Position numbers and translations under genes: made by a program. Positions 13,907-23,819 of a DNA stretch of 64,000 nt are shown here, one piece after another; the first letter of the stretch is position 1; each line of letters starts with the position of its first letter. The notes under the pieces were generated by a model. The model saw only the letters and a list, made by a program, of their open reading frames with translations. It did no database searches and was not told the origin of the DNA. This DNA comes from Cryptomeria japonica (Eukaryota; Streptophyta; Pinopsida; Cupressales; Cupressaceae): assembly GCF_030272615.1 (NCBI RefSeq), contig NC_081413.1:18856285-18920284 (forward strand). The letters run 5' to 3'.

Positions 13907-15095
13907 TTTGATTAATGAAAAAGCAGGGTTTGAAGGGACCCTGAAGCCCTTTACAAGCTTAAAACAACAAAGCTACGAGAAACAGGACAAAAGGAAAAAA
14001 ATCAATAGGAAACCGAGAAAAGCCTACAAAAGCCCTTGAAAGCCAACAGGCCATCCAGGAATCAGATTTTATCCAGGGCTTTAGCCAGGGTGCTTCTTAT
14101 TTCTTGCAGCTCTTTGATGTTGTCTTTGAGGGTGGGAGGGTCCTTGGCCGCAGCAGCCACAACTTTCTTGATACTGGCCCTGGTTCTCTTAGCTGTTCCA
14201 CCCGCCGGGGTAGCATCACCAGCACTTCCAGTCTGGTTGGTCTCCTCCTCCAGGTCAAGGTCTACAACCAGTTTAGGAGAATGGTCAAAGACCTTAGCAA
14301 TGTCTTCCAGGTTTTTGGTGACAGCAGAGGGGATGCTTGGGATAATTCCCATCAAATTTTTCATCGCTTCTTTTCCCTCTTCAAGCGATTTTACCTTGTT
14401 CTCCATTTCCTGCTTCCAGTTAGCATACTCTCTATTTTCATCCTCCCTCTTTTTTTCTAAGTTTATCCCATGCTTCTCCAAGTTTTTTAGAGTTTCCTAA
14501 GTCTGTCTGTTGAAATTCATTCTGGCCTCCGAGAGCTTCTTGAGATTATCCAGGATAAGCCCCTCGCCAGCACTATCCTTATCCTTGCTATCCCCTTCCT
14601 CATCCAGGTTCTTCTTGGAGCATTTTTTTATTTCCTTCTCAGAATTAACTTCAGTTTCCTAATTATCCTTGGGTGCCGTCTCCTCCATCAGATTGCTATT
14701 GTCCTTACCAGGGTGATCACTTGGAATAGGGCTTTCTTGACCAAGCTCAAAATCTCTGCTTTCTTCCTCGTTGCCTAGTTCCTCTTCCTTCCAGCTGTCT
14801 TCTCCATTAGAGTCATCTGTCTCCATACCACTGCTTTCCTTGAAAATGTCCTCAATTTCCAGCCCGGGGGAGCTTTTCCTTTTCTTGCTAGATGACGCCT
14901 TCTCTTTGCTAGTGTCTCCCTCTTCCATCCTCCTTTTATCAGGGGAGGTGGAAATCCGCTTATTTTCCTATAGAGCGAGGGTTTTGCAATGCTCATAGAT
15001 GAGCAACAGGAGCCCACAGTGGAGAATCGGGCTAGAAGGGTTCGTCATGTGCTTGTTCAGGGACCTAGAGAGGGATCAAAAAAGGTAGATAAAAC
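13907..15095 (-). mobile_element. 5'-truncated LINE, 3' part only
   Basis: The lower end is the LINE 3' end: on the minus strand it finishes ...TTCATTAATCAAAAA, nearly the same as the 3' end of the full-size LINE at 35630. The insertion is flanked by an 11-bp duplication with one mismatch (AATTCATTGTT at 13896-13906 and AATTTATTGTT at 15096-15106). Only the C-terminal part of the downstream ORF3 is kept, as expected for target-primed reverse transcription that stopped early. It is strongly diverged from the 35.6-40.8 kb copy, so it belongs to a related subfamily rather than being a recent sister copy. Confidence 0.75.
14062..15065 (-). pseudogene. LINE ORF3, C-terminal portion
   Basis: One minus-strand frame runs from about 15065 to a stop at 14062 with only three internal stops (near 14967, 14658 and 14498). 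Order from the N side: a segment resembling the other LINE's ORF3 (about 15060-14990, core pattern I/P-L-x-H-x-G-L-L/I, then a helix ending in YEH); a basic KKRK cluster at about 14885 that looks like a nuclear localisation motif; a long acidic Glu/Asp/Ser region; a heptad-like coiled coil (about 14480-14340); and a final helix ending at 14062. The same order is seen in the copy at 35806-37675, although identity is low. No known domain is recognised; a nucleic-acid or chromatin partner is only a guess. Confidence 0.55.
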
Positions 15096-15106
15096 AATTT
15101 ATTGTT

Positions 15107-15373
15107 ATTGTAATAATCATTCAAGTATTTTATATGAAAAAATAATATATGTAATTTTTCTTCTGAGTATGATGTGAGTACTTTTAAATTTATAATCTTT
15201 CAATTGATACTAGAGTAGGTTGTAGGATTTTTTATTGTGTAGATATATAGGCTAGAGTAATTGTTATCTTTAGATTGCTAATGGTAGTAACTTACTGTTG
15301 ATTTGTAAAGCTTATGCTCAAAGAAACAACCTTATGGGAAGTTATGTAATGGGGGACAAATTATGCCACATAG
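15107..15373. other. Non-coding spacer
   Basis: Short AT-rich spacer between the LINE tail and the chromovirus target duplication; nothing recognisable in it. Confidence 0.5.
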
Positions 15374-15378
15374 AACAA

Positions 15379-16172
15379 TGAAGTAGTCATCGGTGAGGAG
15401 GGACCTCAAAGAGATCAATTTGGACTGGTCAACAAGAGTAAACATAGTGGAAACACAAAGATATGATGGAGGCAATGCAGAATAGATTGATTTATTTCAT
15501 GAAAATTGATTACATGCAATCGGTAACAACCAGGTTACAACATACCATCTCACAAGCCTAGTAGAACATACCGAATAGGTCACAATTGAGACATTGAATC
15601 GTGGGATCTATCTTCTATGCACAGTCTAGCTACTTGATTCTCTAATTGATTCCATTTTAATACGTAATTACAATTATATATATATATTGATCCAAAGGAT
15701 CCATTCGGCCAAAAGGGATCAAAACCTGAAGAACAAGACCTAATGTGCAAAATAAACAAGGTTGGCCTCCGCCAAAAGATTCCTCGGAAAAATCCAAACG
15801 ATGAAACGTAGATTGCTGAAAAAGGTTGGCCATGCATCAAGGAACATCAAAATCAATTCCCAAGGCTCTGCAAGCTTCATAATAGGTTAAGGTAGATCAC
15901 CATAATAGGTCTCAAGTAACCAGTAACAAAGGAACAACCAGTAACAAGAAACTATCATGAAAACCAGTAGCGAAATCTTGATGAAAAATGATCCAAATGC
16001 GATACAGTTTGGAAGAAAGAAAGATGATCAATTCTTCAAGTAGAATCCAACTCCACAGGATTCGGTGAGCCAAAACTGGGACACATAGAAAGGGAAAGTG
16101 AAACTGCAAACAGAAAGGAAAATATTTCTGGTTGATGCAATATTTCTATTAACCAGGGATGCTCCTGCATCA
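15379..16172 (-). repeat. 3' LTR of the chromovirus (794 bp)
   Basis: In + coordinates it runs from TGAAGTAGTCATC to ...CTCCTGCATCA. On the minus strand it starts TGATGCAGGAGC and ends ...ACTACTTCA. A purine-rich stretch lies just inside (RC of 16173-16190). It matches the 34016-34838 LTR over its length with several indels. Confidence 0.9.
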
Positions 16173-16199
16173 GACATCCGGGGTTATTGAAAAAAGTGA

Positions 16200-17420
16200 G
16201 TCTCTCACTTTTTCGGGGTTAGAGGGAAACCAAGGTAGTGTACCTCTACCTAAGAAATCCAAGATGAATCTTGAACTGGTATGTCCTTCCACTTCACAAG
16301 ATATTCCTTATATTGACTTCTCCGGGTACTACACCCAATCCTACTATCCAAAATACCTTCAATCCGATCCAGTTCCTTTCAGGGTAACTGTTTCTCCAAG
16401 TCTGTAACATCATCCTCATTGAATTTTGGTTCATGGTACTCATGAAGATTTGCAATGTTAAATATTGTTGAAATACTTAGACTATCTGGTAACTCCACTT
16501 CATATCTCTCAATTCTAATATACCTCTAGGATGCACTCTGGTAAAAATCTCAAAAGGTTTTCTTTTGGTACTTCTATTCGCTAAATTGTTGTAGGCAAAC
16601 TCTGCTTGTGCAAGGATCAAATCCCAACTTTTGATTTTAGCTCCCACCAAACATCTCAACAAATTTCCCTAACTTTGGTTAGCAACTTATGTCTATCCAT
16701 CAGTCTATGGATGAAAAGTAGAACTGAACTTGAAATTTGTCTTCATCTTATTCCAAAGTTCTCTCCAAAAATAGCCAACAAACTTAGTGTCTCTATCTAA
16801 ACTATGCTCTTAGGTAAACCATGCAATCTCACCACTTCCTTGAAAAATAGGCAATGTAGCTAATGTCTTCTTACAAGGTATAAAGTTATCCATCTTCAAG
16901 AATCTATCCACTACCACAAATATAGAATCATTCCCTCTCGGTGTCTTAGGCAATCCAAGTACAAAATCCAAGTTTATATCCTACCAAGGTCTTAGCAGTA
17001 CTATCAAAGGTTTATACAATCCCACATTCTAACTACTACCCTTTTCAACTTGATAAACTCTACAGCTCGACACATATCTCTTAACATCGTTATTAATCTA
17101 AGGCCAGAGTCACTACTCACTCACCAATGCTACTATTTTGTCAATGCCAAAATGTCGTGCTAGTCCTCCACTGTGTTTCTCCTTTATCATATTCTCCCTC
17201 ATAGAACTCTTAGGTATGCACAACTGAATTACTTTGAATAACATCCCATCTTGAATGAAGTAATCAAACCCCTTGCTTCTATCTACCATAATCAGTTCTC
17301 TACATGCTTTCCAAGGTTCTAGAAAATCTAGGTCATCATCATACAAGGTCTTCAAATCTTCAAATCCTAATATTTTCACTCTCATCTCTATCAGCAATTT
17401 CCTTCTCCTACTCAATGCAT
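16200..17420 (-). pseudogene. Chromovirus integrase with C-terminal chromodomain
   Basis: Minus-strand translation follows the RNase H with a link region, then decayed integrase. The core segment at about 17000-16900 reads like DFVLGLP...D-x-I-F-V-V-V-D-R, and there is a later AQAEFAYNN block near 16600, both typical of plant Ty3 integrases. After that, about 16400-16260 contains a chromodomain-like stretch (an ILDSRIG...STRR...YLVKWKD core, then DSSW) ending just before the 3' LTR. Chromodomains of this type tether integration to marked chromatin. Several stops (including one inside the chromodomain) and frame changes show it is non-functional. Confidence 0.8.
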
Positions 17421-17678
17421 CAACAACTTTGTTAGATTTCCCACTTCTATGCTTCAACACAAAGTTGTAACTCTGCAAGAATTGTACCCATCTCATATGT
17501 CTTTGATTCAACTTACTCTGACTGTTTAAATACTACAAAGCTTGATGATCTTTATACAACACAAACTCTTTAGGCAACAAGTAATGTCTCCACTTCTTCA
17601 AGGCTTGAACTATGGCATAAAAATCTTGATCATACCCTGAATATCTCCTCCAAGCATCATTCAATTTCTCATTGAAAT
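17421..17678 (-). pseudogene. Chromovirus RNase H, C-terminal half
   Basis: Minus strand from 17678: a segment with YDQDFYAIVQALKKWRHYLL, then KDHQAL and the KHRSGKSNKVVDALSR ending, which is the classic Ty3/gypsy RNase H C-terminus. Its N-terminal half lies on the far side of the copia insertion (ends at 28817); the two join in frame if the insertion and one GAAAT copy are removed. Confidence 0.88.
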
Positions 17679-18573
17679 TGTTGGAAAAAATGGTGTCTCA
17701 ACCTTGCATTTATGCGAGGTTACTATTTATAGTAAGTTTTCATTTGAGCACGAAATGGTGTGAAACTCTCCCTAAAGCTTCTGGTTAGCTATATAAGCAT
17801 TCCAGTAAAGTTGCATCACAAGGTCACAGCTAGTTTTGAAGATATTAAAGTTTTCGTCTTTGAGGGGTGCAATAAAATATTTAAATTTAATTTTGGGGAA
17901 TTTAGAGGCTCCGAAACACCCTGAAAAGCGGTCGTAACCAGCGAAGTGGGTTACGAGGTGATAGAGCACTTCGTGAGCTTTCTGGCGCTTCAAACGGTTC
18001 GTCAATCGGACACCCGGTTCTCAAGTTATGGCCTCCGGAAGTTTGTACTCCTGAAATAGGAAAAATAATTTGTATCGGATACATAAATGAGCTAGAAAAA
18101 GGGAGCGACACATGTTGATGTGTGTTTTAACATGTCATAGGGCATCTAGAAGGGAGATAAGGTCGGCTACACCTTATTGGGTGATTTTAGCCCATGGTTT
18201 TGTAATACCGTTTGACGGTTTCTTGTATTGTATCTCCTATTTATGACGTGTGTGAGATAGAGGTTGGGTGTAAGAGTCTTATGGCTATTGAGTTGCCTCT
18301 GAATCTCTGATTAGTGGTACTCCTGTGAAGAGCTTGCTCTGCAAGTATGTTGTAATCTATTTTTGATTGCTGAATAAAATATTGAGCTGCTTTTGGAGGG
18401 TGGGGTTTTTCTCCCGAAAGAGTTTTCCCCACGTAAATCATTGTGTTGTGGTATGAATGCTATTATATCTATTTCTATTTTCTGTAACTGTTGTAATGAT
18501 CTGAAAAAGTTTTGCATTACCCTCCTCTCAAGGTTAGTATAGGAAGTTGTTTCCGCTACTTAACTTCCTTCCA
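17679..18573 (+). repeat. Copia LTR1
   Basis: Starts TGTTGGAAAA and ends CTTCCTTCCA just before the primer site. A TATA box candidate TATATAAG lies at 17790-17797. Confidence 0.95.
17790..17797 (+). promoter_or_regulatory. LTR1 TATA box candidate
   Basis: TATATAAG, about 110 bp into the LTR. The same word is at 22912-22919 in LTR2, but in LTR3 (28033-28040) it reads TAGATAAG, so LTR3 has probably lost it. Confidence 0.5.
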
Positions 18574-18575
18574 AG

Positions 18576-18587
18576 TGGTATCAGAGC
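18576..18587 (+). other. Primer binding site, tRNA-iMet type
   Basis: TGGTATCAGAGC two bases after LTR1, complementary to the 3' end of plant initiator Met tRNA, as in most plant copia elements. Confidence 0.9.
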
Positions 18588-18697
18588 CTGATCACCTTTG
18601 GTTTCAATTGTGGGCAGTTGGGTTTTTTGAACTAATCCAGATTTGAGTGGGAGCTTGTGCAGAAGACACTTTTTGATCTTGTTGTAGGAATATTCAG

Positions 18698-21600
18698 ATG
18701 GCGAGTTCATCAGGGAGAATAGAAGTGGAGAAATTTAATGGAAGTAATTTTGAAATGTGGAAGCTGAAGATGGAAGATCTGCTAATAGATCGAGATCTTT
18801 GGGATGTTGTTGATGCGAATGTCCAAAGGCCCTCAGATCCTACTGCGGCAGCTCAGTATGATGTTATGGACCGAAAAGCCAAGGGTCTAATCAGACTGTG
18901 CCTGGCAGACTCTGTTCTAATCAATGTCCATGAAGAAAACTCTGCAAAGAAGTTATGGACTAAGCTTGGTGAGATGTATCAAGTGAAATCTTTATTAAAT
19001 CAAATTTTCTTAAGAAAGAAATTGTATTCCTTGAAGATGGAAGAGGGTGGATGAATTGCAGACCACCTAGAAGAATTCAATATGTTGGTGGCTCAATTAG
19101 TATCCGTCGGTGTTAAGATGGATGAGGAGGAGAAATGTCAGATCTTGCTTTGTTCTTTGCCTGATTTGTGGGATTCTCTTGTTATGGCTATCGGTAGTAC
19201 ATCTGTTGTTTTGAAATCTGAAGACGTGGTGGGTGCCCTACTCGGTGAAGAGATGCGAAGGAAGGTATCCATCAGTTCAAAGGAAGCCCTAACCGTTCAT
19301 GGAAGACCTAAGGAGAAAGGCAAGAAGAATGAGAAGCGCGGCAAGTCCAAATCCAAAGGGAGATCAAAATCTCCTGGAAAGTCCAAAGTCATTTGCTGGA
19401 ATTGTGGTAAACCGGGTCACATCCGTAAGGACTGCAAAGAAGAAAAGAAGAAGAAGAAAAATAAAAAGTTCGATTATGATTCTGAGTCCGACAAGGAAGA
19501 TGGTGATGCATTTATTGCGGCTTTGGTGACTCATGCAGGTAATGATGCCTGGCTAATTGACTTAGGTGCATCTTTTCATATGACTTCCAATAGAAATTGG
19601 TTTTCTGAATATGAAGGATTTAATGGAGGTAAGATGTACTTGGGTGATGATTCACCTCTAGACATTGTTGGTCGAGGTAAAGTTAGAATCAGGTTTTCTG
19701 ATGGTAGAATAAAAAGGATTAATGGTGTGCTGCATATCCCTGGTTTAAAACGAAACCTGTTATCTATGAGCAAACTAATAGATGCAGGTGTGCAGGTAGT
19801 CTTTTCTGAAATAGGATGTAAGATGATTAAGGGTGCTATGGTAGTTGCTAGAGGTGTCAGGTTTGGCACTTTGTATAAGCTTGAATCATACACTGTTGAG
19901 TGTAATAGCACTTCTGTAAAAAGTAAATCTGTGGATACTTCACTGGAAGATTTGAAGGTTTCACCTTCAGCAGATGGAAATGGTTTTTAGGTACCTAAGG
20001 GTGCTCTTTCGTCTGAAGCAAAGTTACTTGCAGAGAAGACTATGTTATGGCACCAGAGACTTGGCCACATTGGAGAAAAGGGTCTAAGGACCTTGAAAAA
20101 TAAAAACCTTGTTGAAGGTTTGAATGATTGTAATCTTGACTTTGATTTCTGTGAGCATTGCATTTATGGAAAACAAAACCACGTTCAGTTTTACTCGAGT
20201 TCTCATAAAACTTGTGGTGTTTTGGATCTTATCCATTCTGATGTGTTTGGTCCAGTAGATGTCTCTTCGATTGGAAAATCCACATATTATGTTTCATTTA
20301 TTGATGATTTTAGTAGAAGGACATGGGTATATTTTCTATAGAGTAAATCTGAAGTTTTTAGTCGTTTTAAAGAATTTAAAGCAATGGTTGAGTTGCAGAC
20401 TGGAAAGAAAATAAAATGTTTGAGAACTGATAATGGCGGTGAGTTTTGCTCTAATGATTTTGATAGATTCTGTAAAGACTGTGGAATTAACAAGCAGAAG
20501 AAAACTCCGTATTCTCCACAGCAGAATGGAGTTGCAGAAAGAATAAACAGGACACTGATGGAGAAGGCTAGGAGTATGTTGAATGGTGCTGGTCTCGAAC
20601 AAAAGTTTTGGGCTGAAGCTGTTGCCACTGCTTGCTACCTAATTAACAGGTCTCCTACATCAGCTCTTGTTGATAAAATGCCTATGGAAGCATGGTCAGG
20701 TCACAAGCCTTCATTGAGACATCTTAGAGTTTTTGGTTGCGAGGCATATGCACATGTGCCAAAGGAGAAGCGAACAAAGTTGGAGAACAAGGCTGTGAAA
20801 TGTATCTTCATCGGGTATAGTTATGGTGTGAAAGGATACAAGCTTTGGGACCCTGTTGCACAAAAGGTAATTCACAGTAGAAGTGTTATTTTTAGAGAAA
20901 TTAAGTCTCCTTCTGTTACATTGCAGCCAGAACAGACTAAAAAAGAAGATGTGATTCAACTTCCTTCTACACCTGAAAGAGTTGAATCGAGACCCCTAGA
21001 TAGGCAAGAATTTGAAGAGAGCTCGTCTAGCTCTGAATCTTCAGAAAAGGAGGAAGAACCTCCAACTCAGCTTGTTCGAAGGTCTACAAGACATAGACAA
21101 CCACCTGAAAGGTATTCACCTGATGATTGGAGATGTATTTTTGCTCTAAATACTAGTGTGGATGAACCAAAATTTGTAGAAGAGGCATTAGGTATGAATG
21201 ATGCAGAATCCTGGAAGATTGCTATGGAGGAAGAAATGGCAGCTTTGAAAAAGAATGATACATGGGATCTTATACCATTGCCTAAAGGATGAAAACCTAT
21301 TGGTTGTAAATGGGTGTTCAAGAAAAAGATTGGTTCAGATGGAAGCATTGAGAAGTATAAAGCAAGGTTGGTTGCAAAAGGCTACTCTCAAGTTGAAGGT
21401 GTTGATTACGGTGAGATATTTTCTCCTGTTGCAAAAATGACGTCCATTAGATTTTTGCTTTCTATTGCTACTGCTTATGATTTAGAGGTTGAGCAAATGG
21501 ATGTGAAAACTGCTTTCCTTCATGGTGATTTGGAGGAAGATATTTATATGACACAGCCGGAGTACTATGTGGTGAAAGGCAAAAGTAATTTGGTCTGTAA

Positions 21601-22744
21601 ATTGAAGAAATCTTTGTATGGCCTCAAACAAAGTCCTAGGATGTGGTACCAGAAATTTGATACATATGTGTTGAGTTTGGGATTTGAGCATTCTAAATCA
21701 GATCACTGTGTTTATTATAAATCTTATGGTGATCATTTCCTATTCATTGCATTGTATGTTGATGATGTGTTATTCATTGGTAAAGGGAAAGGTATGATTT
21801 CAGAACTGAAGTCTCAGCGCGCTGCTAAATTTGAAATGAAAGATCTTGGTGCAAAAAAGCACATTCTTGGGATGGAAATTAGAAGAGATAGGGCAAACAA
21901 AAATCTATGGCTACGCCAGAGTAAGTATGTGAATTCAGTGTTACAGAGGTTCAACATGCAGAATTGTAGACCATTGAGTGTTCCTTTTACAGTTGGAATG
22001 AAACTATCTGTTTCAGATTGTCCAACATCCCCATTGGAGATGGAAGACATGAGCAGAGTGCCTTACCAGAGTGCAGTTGGAAGCTTGATGTATGCTATGG
22101 TCTGTACTATACCAGACATTGCCCAAGCAGTGGGAGTACTTTCTAGATATATGTCTAATCCTGGTAGAGTTCATTGGGATGCAGTCAAAAGAGTCTTCAG
22201 ATATTTGAAGGGTACTTCAGAGTATTCTTTGTGTTATCATGGTAATTCAGTTGGAAACATGACTTCCCTTGATATCCATGGTTATGTGGATTTAGATTGG
22301 GCAGGTGATATTGATAGCAGAAGATCCACCAGTGCTTATGTGTTTACTTTGTTTGGTGATGCAATTAGTTGGATGAGTAAGCGACAGGCTGTGGTTGCTT
22401 TATCCACTACTGAAGCAGAGTATATGGCAGCTACTCATGCTTGTAAAGAGGCCATTTGGCTTAAGAGACTGTGTTCGGATATTGGAATAAAACAAGGTAC
22501 AGTGACAGTTTACTATGACAGTCAGAGTGCAATTAGCCTAGCTAAGAACCCGACATTTCATGTGCGGACCAAACATATTGATGTTCAGTATCATTTTGTT
22601 AGAGATATGGTCGAATATGGTAGGGTGAAGCTGGTTAAGGTGGAAACTTTGATGAATGTTGCAGATACTTTAACTAAGGCTGTGAGCACAGAGAAGTTTA
22701 GATGGTGTTCAGAGTCTATGGGCCTTATGGCCCCTAGCAATTGA
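18698..22744 (+). pseudogene. Copia gag-pol polyprotein, copy 1
   Basis: A single frame of 1348 codons from ATG 18698 to TGA 22742, broken by four stops (19052 TGA, 19988 TAG, 20339 TAG, 21290 TGA) but with no frameshift. Domains in order: gag (residues ~1-220); CCHC knuckle CWNCGKPGHIRKDC at ~233-246; protease site at ~288, where the expected D-S-G reads D-L-G; integrase HHCC zinc site (~450-495) and DDE core (TDNGGEF at ~578); RT with YVDD at ~1020; RNase H (~1190-1340) with the [10 protein letters not shown] and [10 protein letters not shown] blocks. Gag-protease-integrase-RT-RNase H order defines Ty1/copia. The protease change alone should inactivate it. Confidence 0.96.
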
Positions 22745-22786
22745 TTCATTGTGTTGACATTCCCTTCCGCTCCTGCAAAGTGTTCG

Positions 22787-22800
22787 ACAAGTGGGAGATT
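22787..22800 (+). other. Polypurine tract before LTR2
   Basis: Purine-rich AAGTGGGAGATT directly abuts the TGTTGG start of LTR2; the same sequence precedes LTR3 (about 27910-27921). It primes plus-strand DNA synthesis. Confidence 0.75.
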
Positions 22801-23695
22801 TGTTGGAAAAAATGGTGTCTCAACCTTGCATTTATGCGAGGTTACTATTTATAGTAAGTTTTCATTTGAGCACGAAATGGTGCGAAACTCTCCCTGAAGC
22901 TTTTGGTTGGCTATATAAGCATTTCGGTAAAGTTGCATCGCAAGGTCACAGCTAGTTTTGAAGATATTAAAGTTTTCGTCTTGGAGGGGTGCAATAAAAT
23001 ATGTAAACTTAATTTTGGGGACTTTAGAGGCTCTGAAATGTCTTGAAAAGTGGCCGTAACCGGCGAAGCGGGTTACGAGGTGATAGAACACTTTGCGAGC
23101 TTTTTGGCGCTTCAAACGGTTCGTCAATCGGACACCCAGTTTTCAAGTTATGGCCTCCAGAAGTTTGTACTCCTGAAATAGGAAAAATAATTTGTATCGG
23201 ATACATAAATGAGCTGGAAAAAAGGAGCGACACGTGTTGATGTGTGTTTTAACATGTCATAGGGCATCTAGAAGGGAGATAAAGTCGGCTACACCTTATT
23301 GGGTCGTTTTAGCCCATGGTTTTGTAATACCGTTTGACGGTTTCTTGTATTGTATCTCCTATTTATGAGGTGTGTGAGATAGAGGTTGGGTGTAAGAGTC
23401 TTATGGCTATTGAATTGCCTCTAAATCTCTGATTAGTGGTACTCCTGCGAAGAGCTTGCTCTGCAAGTATGTTGTAATCTGTTTTTGATTGCTGAATAAA
23501 ATATTGAGTTGCTTTTGGAGGGTGGGGTTTTTCTCCATAAAGGGTTTTCCCCACGTAAATCATTGTGTTGTGGTATGAATGCTATTATATCTATTTCTAT
23601 TTTCTGTAACTGTTGTAATGATCTGAAAAAGTTTTGCATTACCCTCCTCTCAAGGTTAGTGTAGGAAGTTGTTTCCGCTACTTAACTTCCTTACA
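22801..23695 (+). repeat. Copia LTR2, shared by both copies
   Basis: It serves as 3' LTR of copy 1 and 5' LTR of copy 2. It ends CTTCCTTACA and is followed by a primer site TGGTATCAGAGC at 23698-23709. TATA candidate at 22912-22919. Confidence 0.95.
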
Positions 23696-23819
23696 AGTGG
23701 TATCAGAGCCTGATCACCTTTGGTTTCAATTGTGGGCAGTTGAGTTTTTTGAACTAATCCAGATTTTAGTGGGAGCTTGTGCAGAAGACACATTTTGATC
23801 TTGTTGCAGGAATATTCAG

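Noticed and set aside
14036-14500. 154-codon plus-strand frame opposite the LINE tail
   Set aside because: Antisense of the ORF3 coiled coil; the minus frame has the coding pattern and the related copy.
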